Positions 25,909 to 34,197 of a DNA stretch of 64,000 nucleotides are shown in pieces (within the stretch, counting starts at the first letter, position 1; every line of letters starts with the position of its first letter). Source of the stretch: Kaistella faecalis. Its GTDB lineage: Bacteria > Bacteroidota > Bacteroidia > Flavobacteriales > Weeksellaceae. A program made the translations under genes and the position numbers. The DNA is taken from positions 2,495,783 through 2,559,782 of the forward strand of contig NZ_CP078067.1 of NCBI RefSeq assembly GCF_019195395.1. Reading direction: 5' to 3'. A model generated the notes under the pieces. That model searched no databases, was not told the DNA's origin, and was given only the letters and a program-made list of their open reading frames with translations.

Positions 25909-28767
25909 ATGAACACTACACAGTTTGTAAACCGCCACATTTCTATGAACGAAGCCGACAAACAGGCAATGTTACAGGAAATTGGTGTTTCGGGTATTGA
26001 TGAATTAATTGCCCAAACCATTCCCAATTCAATCCGTTTAGAAAAAGACTTAAGCATTTCCCCGGCTCTTTCAGAGTACGAAATGTTAGCGCATTCTAAG
26101 GAATTGGCAGCACAGAATTTACTTTTCGATAATTATATCGGGTTCGGTTACCACAATACTATTTTGCCAAGCGCGATCCAGCGCAATATTCTCGAAAATC
26201 CGTCGTGGTACACCGCTTATACTCCCTATCAGGCAGAAATTGCACAGGGTAGATTGGAAGCGCTATTGAATTTTCAAACCGTAGTTTGTGATTTAACAGG
26301 TTTCAAACTGGCAAACGCTTCTCTTTTAGACGAATCTACGGCTGCGGCAGAAGCCATGCATATGTTCTTCGAAAGCCGAACAAAGGACCAGAGAAAATCC
26401 GAGGCTAATAAATTCTTCATTTCAGACCTGGTGCTTCCACAAACGGTTGCGGTATTGAAAACAAAAGCGGAAGGTTTGGGAATCCAGATTGTTGAAGGTG
26501 ATCACGAGAACCATGATTTTGATGAATCGTATTTCGGAGTTTTACTTCAGTATCCCGGTAAAAACGGAATTGTCCTCGACTATACCGAAAACATCAAGAA
26601 ATATAAAGAGCTAAACCTTCAGGTAGTTGTTGCCAGTGATCCAATGGCGTTGGTGAAACTCAAATCACCGGCTGAAATGGGCGCCGACTGTGCCGTAGGA
26701 ACCACACAGCGATTCGGGATTCCGATGGGTTACGGTGGACCTCACGCTGCATTTTTTGCCTGTAAAGAAGATTATAAGAGAGACATTCCGGGAAGAATTA
26801 TCGGTGTTTCTCAGGATGCATATGGCAAGCGTGCACTGAGAATGGCTTTGCAAACCCGTGAGCAGCATATTAAAAGAGAAAAAGCAACTTCTAATATCTG
26901 TACCGCTCAGGTGCTTTTAGCAGTTATGGCGGGGATGTATGCGGTTTATCACGGTCCGAAAGGCCTTAATTTCATTGCAGAGCAGATTCATTTCAAAGCA
27001 AACGCACTTCACAGCGGTTTAAAGGCTTTAGGATACGACATTGTAGAAGAACCGATATTCGATACGGTAAAATTCCGCATTAGTGAGGATGATAAAAAAT
27101 CTTTGATGTTTTTAATGCTTGATCATAAAATCAACCTTAATTATTTCACAGAAGGCTTTGTAAGCATTGCAGTGAACGAAACTACAACGCTGGAGAAACT
27201 GCAGATTCTTTTTGATGCATTTGCACAGTTTAGAGATAAACAGAGTTTCAAACTTGTGATTAAAGATGAACTACAGATTCCTGAAAATTCTTTAAGATCT
27301 GATGAGATTTTAAAAGAAGAAGTTTTCAATAAATATCACACGGAAACAGAGTTAATGCGCTACATCAAGCGTCTGGAAAGAAAAGATCTGTCATTGACAC
27401 ATTCGATGATTTCCTTAGGTTCATGTACTATGAAACTTAATGCTGCGACCCAAATGCTGCCGATTTCCTGGCCGGAATGGGGCAGTGTACATCCATTCGT
27501 TCCTACAGATCAGGCTGGCGGATATCAGCAGTTAATTAAGGAGTTGGAAAAAGATCTTGCTGAAATTACAGGTTTCGCCGGTACTTCGCTTCAGCCAAAT
27601 TCCGGAGCTCAGGGTGAATATGCAGGTTTGATGGTAATTCGCGAGTATCACAAATCACGTGGAGAAAGCCACAGAAATATCGTTCTGATCCCACAGTCTG
27701 CACATGGTACAAATCCAGCTTCTGCAGTAATTGCGGGTATGAAGGTGGTTGTGGTTAAAAATCTTGAAAGCGGAGAAATCGATTTCGATGATTTGAAAGC
27801 TAAAGCAGAGCAGCACGCAGAAAACCTTTCTGCAGCGATGATTACTTATCCGTCAACTTATGGATTCTTTGATGATAATATTAAAGAAATCACAAAACTG
27901 ATTCACGACAACGGCGGACAGGTTTATATGGACGGCGCGAACATGAATGCGCAGGTAGGTTTCACCTCTCCGGGAAATATCGGGGCAGATGTTTGCCACC
28001 TGAATCTTCACAAAACCTTCGCGATTCCTCACGGAGGCGGCGGTCCGGGAGTTGGTCCGATTTGCGTTGCGAAACATTTGGTAAAGTTTTTACCATCGAA
28101 TCCGAATATCAAAATCGGTGATAAAGAAGCCATAGACGCAATTTCAGCTGCACCTTACGGATCTTCACTGGTTTTAAATATTTCCTACGCCTATATTAAA
28201 ATGCTTGGAACTGAGGGGTTGAAAAAATCTACAGAGCACGCGATATTGAATGCCAATTATCTGAAAGAGGTTTTAGCAGAACATTTCCCAATTCTTTACG
28301 CAAATGCTGCAGGAAGAGTAGCTCATGAATGTATTGTAGATTTCCGACAGTTTAAACCACTTGGGATTGAAGTTGCTGATGTCGCAAAACGTTTGATGGA
28401 TTATGGGTTCCATGCACCAACAGTGAGTTTTCCTGTGGCTGGAACTTTAATGATTGAGCCTACAGAATCTGAAAGCAAAAGAGAAATCGACCGTTTTGCA
28501 GAAGCTTTGATCTCAATTAAAAAAGAAATCGAAGAAATCGCTGAAGGAACTGCTGATACCGCAAATAACGTATTGAAAAATGCGCCTCACACAGAACAGC
28601 TGGTTATTTCGGACTCATGGGATAAACCTTACAGTCGAGAAAAAGCTGCCTATCCGCTGGATTGGGTTCGCGACCATAAATTCTTTGCGTCGGTTTCACG
28701 TGTTGACGAAGCTTATGGTGACAGAAACCTAATCTGCACCTGCGCACCAATTGAAAGTTATATGTAA
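25909..28767 (+). CDS. gcvP: glycine dehydrogenase (decarboxylating), P-protein
   Basis: The 952-residue single-chain P-protein has two homologous halves, as in gcvP rather than the split gcvPA/gcvPB form. The PLP lysine lies in HLNLHKTFAIPHGGGGPG in the C-terminal half, and SLGSCTMKLN, QPNSGAQGEYAGL and PYGSSLVLNISYAY are recognised. It decarboxylates glycine and transfers the methylamine group to the H-protein lipoyl arm. gcvT and gcvH are not in this window. A terminator follows, shared with the convergent T9SS gene. Confidence 0.97.
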   Translation: MNTTQFVNRHISMNEADKQAMLQEIGVSGIDELIAQTIPNSIRLEKDLSISPALSEYEMLAHSKELAAQNLLFDNYIGFGYHNTILPSAIQRNILENPSWYTAYTPYQAEIAQGRLEALLNFQTVVCDLTGFKLANASLLDESTAAAEAMHMFFESRTKDQRKSEANKFFISDLVLPQTVAVLKTKAEGLGIQIVEGDHENHDFDESYFGVLLQYPGKNGIVLDYTENIKKYKELNLQVVVASDPMALVKLKSPAEMGADCAVGTTQRFGIPMGYGGPHAAFFACKEDYKRDIPGRIIGVSQDAYGKRALRMALQTREQHIKREKATSNICTAQVLLAVMAGMYAVYHGPKGLNFIAEQIHFKANALHSGLKALGYDIVEEPIFDTVKFRISEDDKKSLMFLMLDHKINLNYFTEGFVSIAVNETTTLEKLQILFDAFAQFRDKQSFKLVIKDELQIPENSLRSDEILKEEVFNKYHTETELMRYIKRLERKDLSLTHSMISLGSCTMKLNAATQMLPISWPEWGSVHPFVPTDQAGGYQQLIKELEKDLAEITGFAGTSLQPNSGAQGEYAGLMVIREYHKSRGESHRNIVLIPQSAHGTNPASAVIAGMKVVVVKNLESGEIDFDDLKAKAEQHAENLSAAMITYPSTYGFFDDNIKEITKLIHDNGGQVYMDGANMNAQVGFTSPGNIGADVCHLNLHKTFAIPHGGGGPGVGPICVAKHLVKFLPSNPNIKIGDKEAIDAISAAPYGSSLVLNISYAYIKMLGTEGLKKSTEHAILNANYLKEVLAEHFPILYANAAGRVAHECIVDFRQFKPLGIEVADVAKRLMDYGFHAPTVSFPVAGTLMIEPTESESKREIDRFAEALISIKKEIEEIAEGTADTANNVLKNAPHTEQLVISDSWDKPYSREKAAYPLDWVRDHKFFASVSRVDEAYGDRNLICTCAPIESYM

Positions 28768-28794
28768 AAATTTCCTTTTAGCATTCTTAAAAAT

Positions 28795-28826
28795 AAAATT
28801 CCCGAACGAAAGTCCGGGAATTTTTT
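28795..28826. terminator. bidirectional terminator between gcvP and a T9SS protein gene
   Basis: AAAATTCCCG and CGGGAATTTT pair around an 11-base loop with T and A tracts at either end. Confidence 0.8.
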
Positions 28827-28852
28827 ATGAGTAGACACTGTTTGTCTGATGC

Positions 28853-29773
28853 TTATTCTTTTATGAATTTTGAAGAGTAAGTACTTCCTTTTGTGCTGAT
28901 CATATTAATGAGATAGGCGCCGGCTTTTAGGTCCTGTAGATCAATTGATTTTCCAGAGGCTGTTTTTGTTACCAGAAGTTGCCCTGCCATATTATAAATC
29001 TGAATTTGTGAAACTTTTTCACCGTTCGGAAGATTCAGGTTCAGGTTGTTTTTTACAGGATTTGGGTATACTGCAACATTTCCTTTCTTCACATTGTTTA
29101 CCGACATTTCTACCTCATTAATCTTAATGTTGTCGATGTATCCATCGCCGCCAAAATTATCGTGGAGGAAGTTCATCCCTAAGAGATCAATCTGCGTGAA
29201 GTTCGGCGTAGTATAAATTAACGCTCCGTCTACGAAATATTTAATTTCTGTTGCAGAAACCATTACTTTTATGGAATACCATCTGTTCGCTTCCCATGCA
29301 AATCCTGTATCTTCCATATCGTAATCGATATTGCTTACTACTTTTAGGGTTCCTTCCCAATCGAAAGCCAAGTCAAAAACAGGGTAATACTCCTGAGTGG
29401 CACTGATTCCGTAGGCTGCCATCTCAAAATTGGAACCTTCGGTTTCAGTCACTAAAACATCAAATGAAACAGTAGCGTCGTTATAATCCAGTGGCTGATC
29501 AAAATCCTTCTGTGCGCCGATGATAGGATAGAACTGTCCTCCATATTCATCGGTATAGCCATTTTTAAAGGAGAAAGTACCGTTGCTGGATTTCTCGTCT
29601 GTAACCATCTGGTTTTGCACAAAATTACCTTCGCCATCATCGGTAATCTGCCATGATTTCTGTCCGTTAATACTTCCCAACTGGTAGCCTTCGGAAGTTT
29701 CAAATGAAATTTGGTTTTGTGCAGAAATAGTGCTGCAGAAAAAGGCTGTAGCGAGAAAATATAAATTCTTCAT
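28853..29773 (-). CDS. secreted T9SS protein with type A sorting domain
   Basis: The 306-residue protein starts with a signal peptide (KNLYFLATAFFCSTISAQ). Residues about 20-215 form a beta-sandwich like a LamG/concanavalin domain (NQISFETSEGYQLGS and YIDNIKINEVEM). The C-terminal 75 residues are a type A type IX sorting domain: VYPNPVKNNLNL, IYNMAGQLL, GAYLINM and the terminal SSKFIKE. It should cross the outer membrane by T9SS and be released or attached to the surface. The frame extends 10 codons upstream, but ATG at 29773 begins the signal peptide. Confidence 0.85.
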   Translation of the reverse strand: MKNLYFLATAFFCSTISAQNQISFETSEGYQLGSINGQKSWQITDDGEGNFVQNQMVTDEKSSNGTFSFKNGYTDEYGGQFYPIIGAQKDFDQPLDYNDATVSFDVLVTETEGSNFEMAAYGISATQEYYPVFDLAFDWEGTLKVVSNIDYDMEDTGFAWEANRWYSIKVMVSATEIKYFVDGALIYTTPNFTQIDLLGMNFLHDNFGGDGYIDNIKINEVEMSVNNVKKGNVAVYPNPVKNNLNLNLPNGEKVSQIQIYNMAGQLLVTKTASGKSIDLQDLKAGAYLINMISTKGSTYSSKFIKE

Positions 29774-29899
29774 AAATAATTTTTTGCAATGATAGCACAA
29801 CAATGTTGCAGATGCAAATGGGATATCAAAGAAAATTTCCGTATGTAGAAGGTGTTTTGGACGATTGACCTTGAATTTAATAAAGCAAGAGAATTAGTT

Positions 29900-30637
29900 T
29901 TATGAATAAAGCTTCTGGTCTTTTTCGCAGAAGAAACTGCGGCGGTTGCTAAGTCCCGTGTGGCTTTTTGTTAAAGGATTTCCGCACTGCGGACAGATTT
30001 TTTTGGTGTGAACCAGCCAGTGTTTCTTCAGGACGTAATCTTTTTTCCAGCGAAGAAAATCAAAACTGTAATTTCGGGCCTCGAATATAAGGGCGGACAT
30101 TTTCTTAGGCGGGAGTTTTCCGATGAGACTTTCGGGATGTACACCGATTCTGAAGAGCACTTCATTTTTAATAATATTGCCAACGCCGGAAAAGATATTC
30201 TGATCCAGCAACGCATCGCAAACCATCATATGAGGTTGAACTTTTAGTTTTTTTCTGGCTTTAAGGGGTTTCCAGGCGTCGCTTAAAACATCGGCATTCC
30301 AGTCGATTTCCTTCAGAACTGTACTTTCTACAAGTTTTACGGAGCAGGAATAAAAATACAGATCACCGTTTTCAAATTTCAGATGCAGCCGTAATTGCCG
30401 GTCGGGTTTGGTCTGTTCATCAATGGAATAGGAGCCGAACATTAAAAGATGTATTCTGATGACGTGTTTTTGCATTACCAGATAAGTCTGCTTCCCGAAA
30501 ATACGGTACTCTTCAAAAATTAATCCAGGTAATTTTTCCATTTCAATTTTGGCATTGCCGTTCGCTGCGATAACGGTTTGACCGATAAATTTATGGGCTA
30601 ACTCTTTCAGAATTAATATGGATGGACCTTCCGGCAT
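29900..30637 (-). CDS. Nei/Fpg-family DNA glycosylase-lyase with altered zinc finger
   Basis: The 245-residue protein begins with the MPEGP signature, whose Pro and Glu are the catalytic N-terminus of the Fpg/Nei family. It has the H2TH-type helix-turn-helix region (LLDQNIFSGVGNIIKNEVLFRIGVHP) and a C-terminal zinc-finger region starting CPQCG. The second Cys pair is not canonical: FFCEKDQ has Asp where the fourth Cys is expected. The family removes oxidised bases and cuts the abasic site. It is divergent from dgt. The lack of a fourth Cys may weaken zinc binding but is not proof of inactivity. Confidence 0.85.
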   Translation of the reverse strand: MPEGPSILILKELAHKFIGQTVIAANGNAKIEMEKLPGLIFEEYRIFGKQTYLVMQKHVIRIHLLMFGSYSIDEQTKPDRQLRLHLKFENGDLYFYSCSVKLVESTVLKEIDWNADVLSDAWKPLKARKKLKVQPHMMVCDALLDQNIFSGVGNIIKNEVLFRIGVHPESLIGKLPPKKMSALIFEARNYSFDFLRWKKDYVLKKHWLVHTKKICPQCGNPLTKSHTGLSNRRSFFCEKDQKLYS

Positions 30638-30700
30638 GTTTCCTGGTTTTATAACGTGAATTCAAAACTCAAACCATTTTAAAAAGCACAATAAAAAATG

Positions 30701-30708
30701 TATTTTTG
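30701..30708 (+). promoter_or_regulatory. -7 element directly before dgt
   Basis: TATTTTTG matches TAnnTTTG and ends 4 bases before the ATG at 30713, implying a leaderless transcript. No -33 TTG is visible at normal spacing. Confidence 0.4.
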
Positions 30709-30712
30709 AAGG

Positions 30713-32068
30713 ATGGATTTAAATAAGATTTTCACCAATCAACGGACCGGACAAAATGCCGCGACTGCTGCTTCCAGAACTGATTTTCAAAGAGATTTTG
30801 ACCGGATCATCTTTTCGGCGGCATTCCGGCGACTTCAGAATAAAACCCAGGTTTTTCCGCTCCCGGGAAGTGTGTTCGTTCATAACCGGTTGACGCATTC
30901 TCTCGAAGTTTCTTCTGTAGGAAGGAGTTTGGGCAGTGCAGCAGGTGAATTTATCTTCGATAACTACAAAAATGATTTGGATGAAAATGCGAGAAATTTT
31001 TATCAGCACAATCTGCAGAACGTAATCGCGGCCGCATGCCTTTGCCACGACGTAGGGAATCCTGCTTTCGGGCATTCCGGTGAAGATGCAATTGCGAGTT
31101 ATTTTGAAAAAAATGAAAATCATCTAAAGCCGAGATTTTCCGAAAAAGAATGGGCAGATTTGGTAAATTTTGAGGGTAATGCCAACGCAATCAGGGTTTT
31201 AACGCACCAGCAGAACGGTAAGGACGAAGGCGGAACTCAACTTACCTTTTCTACTTTGGCCAGTATTGCAAAATATCCGTGCGAAGCGATTGCCAAGCAA
31301 AAAGGAATTATTCACCGCAAAAAATTCGGATTTTTTCAAAATGAAAAAGATACCTTTCTGGAAATCGCAAAAGGCGTGAATTTAATTCACGAAAATGAAG
31401 AACCTGTAATCTTTAAAAGACATCCGTTCGTATGGCTCGTTGAAGCTGCCGATGATATCTGCTACAATATCATCGATATGGAAGATGCACACCGTTTGGG
31501 AATTGTTTCGACATCCGACTGTGAGAATCTTTTTCTGGACCTTATTAAATCCGAAAATCAAAACATTGAAAGGGTAGAAGAGAAACTTACGATACTTACG
31601 AATCCTAACGAAAGAATTTCCTATTTAAGAGCGAAAGTAATCAATGCGCTCATCAATAAATCCATTGAGCTTTATCAGCAGAACTTCTCTAAAATTTTAG
31701 ATGGCAGCTTAGACAAAGCCTTACTTGATATTTATAAGGCTGATAATCCGTCTCTACAGGAAATTGAAAATTTTTCGATCGCTAAAATTTATAACCACAA
31801 AAATGTAATCGAGATTGAAAATGCCGGGTACAATGTAATGTATGAATTGCTGAATCATTTTATCCCACCGGTTTTAAAGCCAAAAGATGCGCGAAAATCT
31901 TATGATAAGATGGCGCTAAAGCTTTTGCCGCAGCAGTTTGTTTATGACGAAGGAACAGATTATCAGAAAGTTTTGGGCGTTATCGATTTTGTTTCGGGTA
32001 TGACCGATAATTATGCGACAGATCTTTATAGGAAAATTAAAGGAATTGATATCGGAATGACCGTGTAG
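30713..32068 (+). CDS. dgt: dGTP triphosphohydrolase (HD domain)
   Basis: The 451-residue HD-superfamily protein starts with DFDRIIFSAAFRRLQNKTQVFP and VHNRLTHSLEVSSVGRSLG, the dGTPase pattern. It has the metal-binding HD pair in CLCHDVGNPAFGHSGE and a later DDICYNIIDMEDAHRLG. Dgt removes triphosphate from dGTP and so influences the dNTP pool. The length fits the long dGTPase class. It is a single gene, divergent from the Nei-like gene, with 67 bases before the next gene. Confidence 0.93.
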   Translation: MDLNKIFTNQRTGQNAATAASRTDFQRDFDRIIFSAAFRRLQNKTQVFPLPGSVFVHNRLTHSLEVSSVGRSLGSAAGEFIFDNYKNDLDENARNFYQHNLQNVIAAACLCHDVGNPAFGHSGEDAIASYFEKNENHLKPRFSEKEWADLVNFEGNANAIRVLTHQQNGKDEGGTQLTFSTLASIAKYPCEAIAKQKGIIHRKKFGFFQNEKDTFLEIAKGVNLIHENEEPVIFKRHPFVWLVEAADDICYNIIDMEDAHRLGIVSTSDCENLFLDLIKSENQNIERVEEKLTILTNPNERISYLRAKVINALINKSIELYQQNFSKILDGSLDKALLDIYKADNPSLQEIENFSIAKIYNHKNVIEIENAGYNVMYELLNHFIPPVLKPKDARKSYDKMALKLLPQQFVYDEGTDYQKVLGVIDFVSGMTDNYATDLYRKIKGIDIGMTV

Positions 32069-32135
32069 TTTCGGTAAAAATTCATTATCTTTAAGCAGTA
32101 CAAGTTCTTTATTAACCTACAAAAAAAATTAAACA

Positions 32136-33068
32136 ATGACGTATTTAGGAATTATTATTTTCTTGGGACTTATCGTCCTCTTTGCCTCGTTTTTTACGGT
32201 TAAGCAGGCTACTGCTGCGATCGTGGAACGTCTGGGTAAATTTCATGTGGTGCGCCAGTCGGGGCTGCATCTTAAAATCCCGTTTATCGATCAGGTTGCG
32301 AAACGCATGAACCTCAGAATTCAGCAATTGGATGTTATTATTGATACGAAAACACTCGACAACGTATTTATCAGGATGAAAGTTTCTGTTCAGTATCAAG
32401 TAATTACCGCACAAGTTGCAGATTCATTTTACCGTCTGGAAAATCCTGAAAATCAGATCACTTCTTATGTTTTTGATGTGGTAAGAGCAGAAGTTCCGAA
32501 GTTGAAACTTGATGATGTTTTCGTGAGAAAGGATGATGTGGCGATTGCCGTGAAAGGTGAACTTCAGGAAGCGATGCAAAGTTACGGTTACGACATTATT
32601 AAAGCCCTCGTTACCGATATTGATCCGGATGAGCAGGTAAAACACGCGATGAACAGGATTAATGCAGCTGAAAGAGAAAAAACGGCCGCAGAATACGAAT
32701 CTGAAGCTCAGAAAATCCGAATCGTTGCTGTAGCAAAAGCAGAGGCTGAATCTAAAAAACTTCAGGGTATGGGGATCGCGGACCAAAGAAGAGAGATTGC
32801 AAAAGGTTTGGAAGAATCCGTAAAAATGCTCAACGAGGCAGGGATTTCTTCTCAGGAAGCATCTGCATTGATTGTTGTAACGCAGCATTATGATACTTTA
32901 CATTCGATTGGAGCCAACAACCGAAGCAATTTGGTACTGTTGCCTAACTCACCAAGCGCAGCGAGTTCTATGCTGAACGATCTGGTAGTTTCAATGGCTG
33001 CCACGCAGAAAATTGAGGAAACCGGCAACACAAAAATGCCGCCTCCACCAAGTTCGCATATTCATTAA
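32136..33068 (+). CDS. SPFH/band 7 (stomatin-like, paraslipin) membrane protein
   Basis: The 310-residue protein has a single N-terminal membrane segment (about 3-21) and an SPFH domain (about 25-200) with AAIVERLGKFHVVRQSGLHLKIPFID and NVFIRMKVSVQYQV. A coiled coil (about 175-235, rich in Ala/Glu/Lys) follows, then a flexible tail with PPPPSS near the end. Such proteins form large ring-like membrane oligomers (QmcA, slipin type) that organise lipid microdomains and proteases. No NfeD partner is adjacent. The terminator at 33075 closes the unit. Confidence 0.92.
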   Translation: MTYLGIIIFLGLIVLFASFFTVKQATAAIVERLGKFHVVRQSGLHLKIPFIDQVAKRMNLRIQQLDVIIDTKTLDNVFIRMKVSVQYQVITAQVADSFYRLENPENQITSYVFDVVRAEVPKLKLDDVFVRKDDVAIAVKGELQEAMQSYGYDIIKALVTDIDPDEQVKHAMNRINAAEREKTAAEYESEAQKIRIVAVAKAEAESKKLQGMGIADQRREIAKGLEESVKMLNEAGISSQEASALIVVTQHYDTLHSIGANNRSNLVLLPNSPSAASSMLNDLVVSMAATQKIEETGNTKMPPPPSSHIH

Positions 33069-33074
33069 AAACGT

Positions 33075-33107
33075 AAAAATCCCGAAATTTAATTTCGGGA
33101 TTTTTTT
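33075..33107 (+). terminator. intrinsic terminator after the SPFH gene
   Basis: AAAAATCCCGAAATT and its complement form a near-perfect 15-base hairpin followed by a T run. Confidence 0.85.
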
Positions 33108-33178
33108 ATGATGAGAATCACTCATAAAAAATTTGTGTAATCGCAAAGTATTCTTAGTTTTATTAAAAATAATTATCA

Positions 33179-33853
33179 ATGAAAAAACTTAATCTTCTGG
33201 GGCTTATCGCTCTTTTTTTTATTATGATGTCCTGCCAGGTTCAGGTTCCCATGAATGCAGAATATTTTTCAAAACCATCTAAGATTGGTCTGTTTGTAAA
33301 TGTTAATGAGCCACAAAAATTCAGAGAAGGTTCTCAGGGGCTTCTTGATTTGGCAGTAACATCTGGTGACAAGTACCAGCCGCTTCTTGATCTTGCAAAA
33401 AAAAATCAGGATCCAAAGCAGGAGTTAATTAGTATGTATAGCGAACTTTTGCGCTCCAAAGGCAAAGAAGTTGTACTAATTAATGATACATTTGACTACA
33501 AGACTGCCGAAAAATTCAAAGGTGATAAGGTAGAAGGTAAGAAGTACTCCAATTATGACTTCCGTTACTTAAAGGCTAAGTATGATATTGATGAGGTTGC
33601 TTTTGTAAACGTAAACTGGGGAGTGATTATTAGCTATTACAGCATGATAGAAACCGGAAGAGCCGGATATACCTACATCGATAACAGAATTGTGAATCTT
33701 AATGATAACAGCCTTCACTTTGCCAATGACAATGTTAAGAATGCCATCATTAAAGGGAAGTGGAATACTCCACCAAACTACGACAATGCATTAGCTAAAA
33801 TTACTGAAGCCTTAACCAAAGCAAAAGAAACTGAAAAGACATTATTCCAATAA
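33179..33853 (+). CDS. predicted lipoprotein, function unknown
   Basis: The 224-residue protein has a signal sequence ending MMSC, with Cys19 the likely lipidation site. The mature part contains a long Lys-rich alpha/beta stretch (QEL..MYSELLRSKGKEVVLI, then YDFRYLKAKYDIDEVAFVNVNWGVIISYYSMIETG), resembling the outer-membrane lipoprotein type annotated only as hypothetical in flavobacteria. It may serve envelope assembly, but no residue pattern assigns a function. It forms a single-gene unit with its own terminator. Confidence 0.72.
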   Translation: MKKLNLLGLIALFFIMMSCQVQVPMNAEYFSKPSKIGLFVNVNEPQKFREGSQGLLDLAVTSGDKYQPLLDLAKKNQDPKQELISMYSELLRSKGKEVVLINDTFDYKTAEKFKGDKVEGKKYSNYDFRYLKAKYDIDEVAFVNVNWGVIISYYSMIETGRAGYTYIDNRIVNLNDNSLHFANDNVKNAIIKGKWNTPPNYDNALAKITEALTKAKETEKTLFQ

Positions 33854-33857
33854 CAGT

Positions 33858-33881
33858 AAACTCCCGAAAGGGAGTTTTTTT
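33858..33881. terminator. terminator between the lipoprotein and DUF962 genes
   Basis: AAACTCCC and GGGAGTTT pair around a GAAA tetraloop, with a T run on the plus strand. Confidence 0.82.
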
Positions 33882-33886
33882 ATGCT

Positions 33887-34192
33887 TTAAATTTTCAGCT
33901 TTCCGGTCAGCAGTTCAAAAAACATCCTGAAATCACTGATTATAGTTAGAATGGGATATTTGAAAGCCGTGGGTACATTTTTCTCGAAAACATAATGGCT
34001 GAACGCTGAAACACCCCACCCTAAAATCGGAATATACCAAAGAAACCGTTCTTTGCCCGACTGCAGTACATAAATAATAACTCCAAGTACAAGAAACGTC
34101 CCTGCAAAATGGAAGATACGGGTAAGTTTTTTACTGTGCTGGTTTAGATAATATGGATAGAATTCTTTAAATGTTTTTATTCGCTCAGGCAT
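33887..34192 (-). CDS. DUF962 (Mpo1-like) membrane protein
   Basis: The 101-residue protein has the DUF962 pattern: FYPYYLNQHSKKLTRIFHFAGTFLVLG, then GWGVSAFSHYVFEKNVPTAF, with conserved His residues that in yeast Mpo1 bind the iron of a fatty-acid alpha-oxidation dioxygenase. Two hydrophobic hairpins are seen. It starts only 5 bases after the stop of the permease gene on the same strand, implying co-transcription. The bacterial activity is inferred from the yeast relative. Confidence 0.83.
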   Translation of the reverse strand: MPERIKTFKEFYPYYLNQHSKKLTRIFHFAGTFLVLGVIIYVLQSGKERFLWYIPILGWGVSAFSHYVFEKNVPTAFKYPILTIISDFRMFFELLTGKLKI

Positions 34193-34197
34193 TTTTT

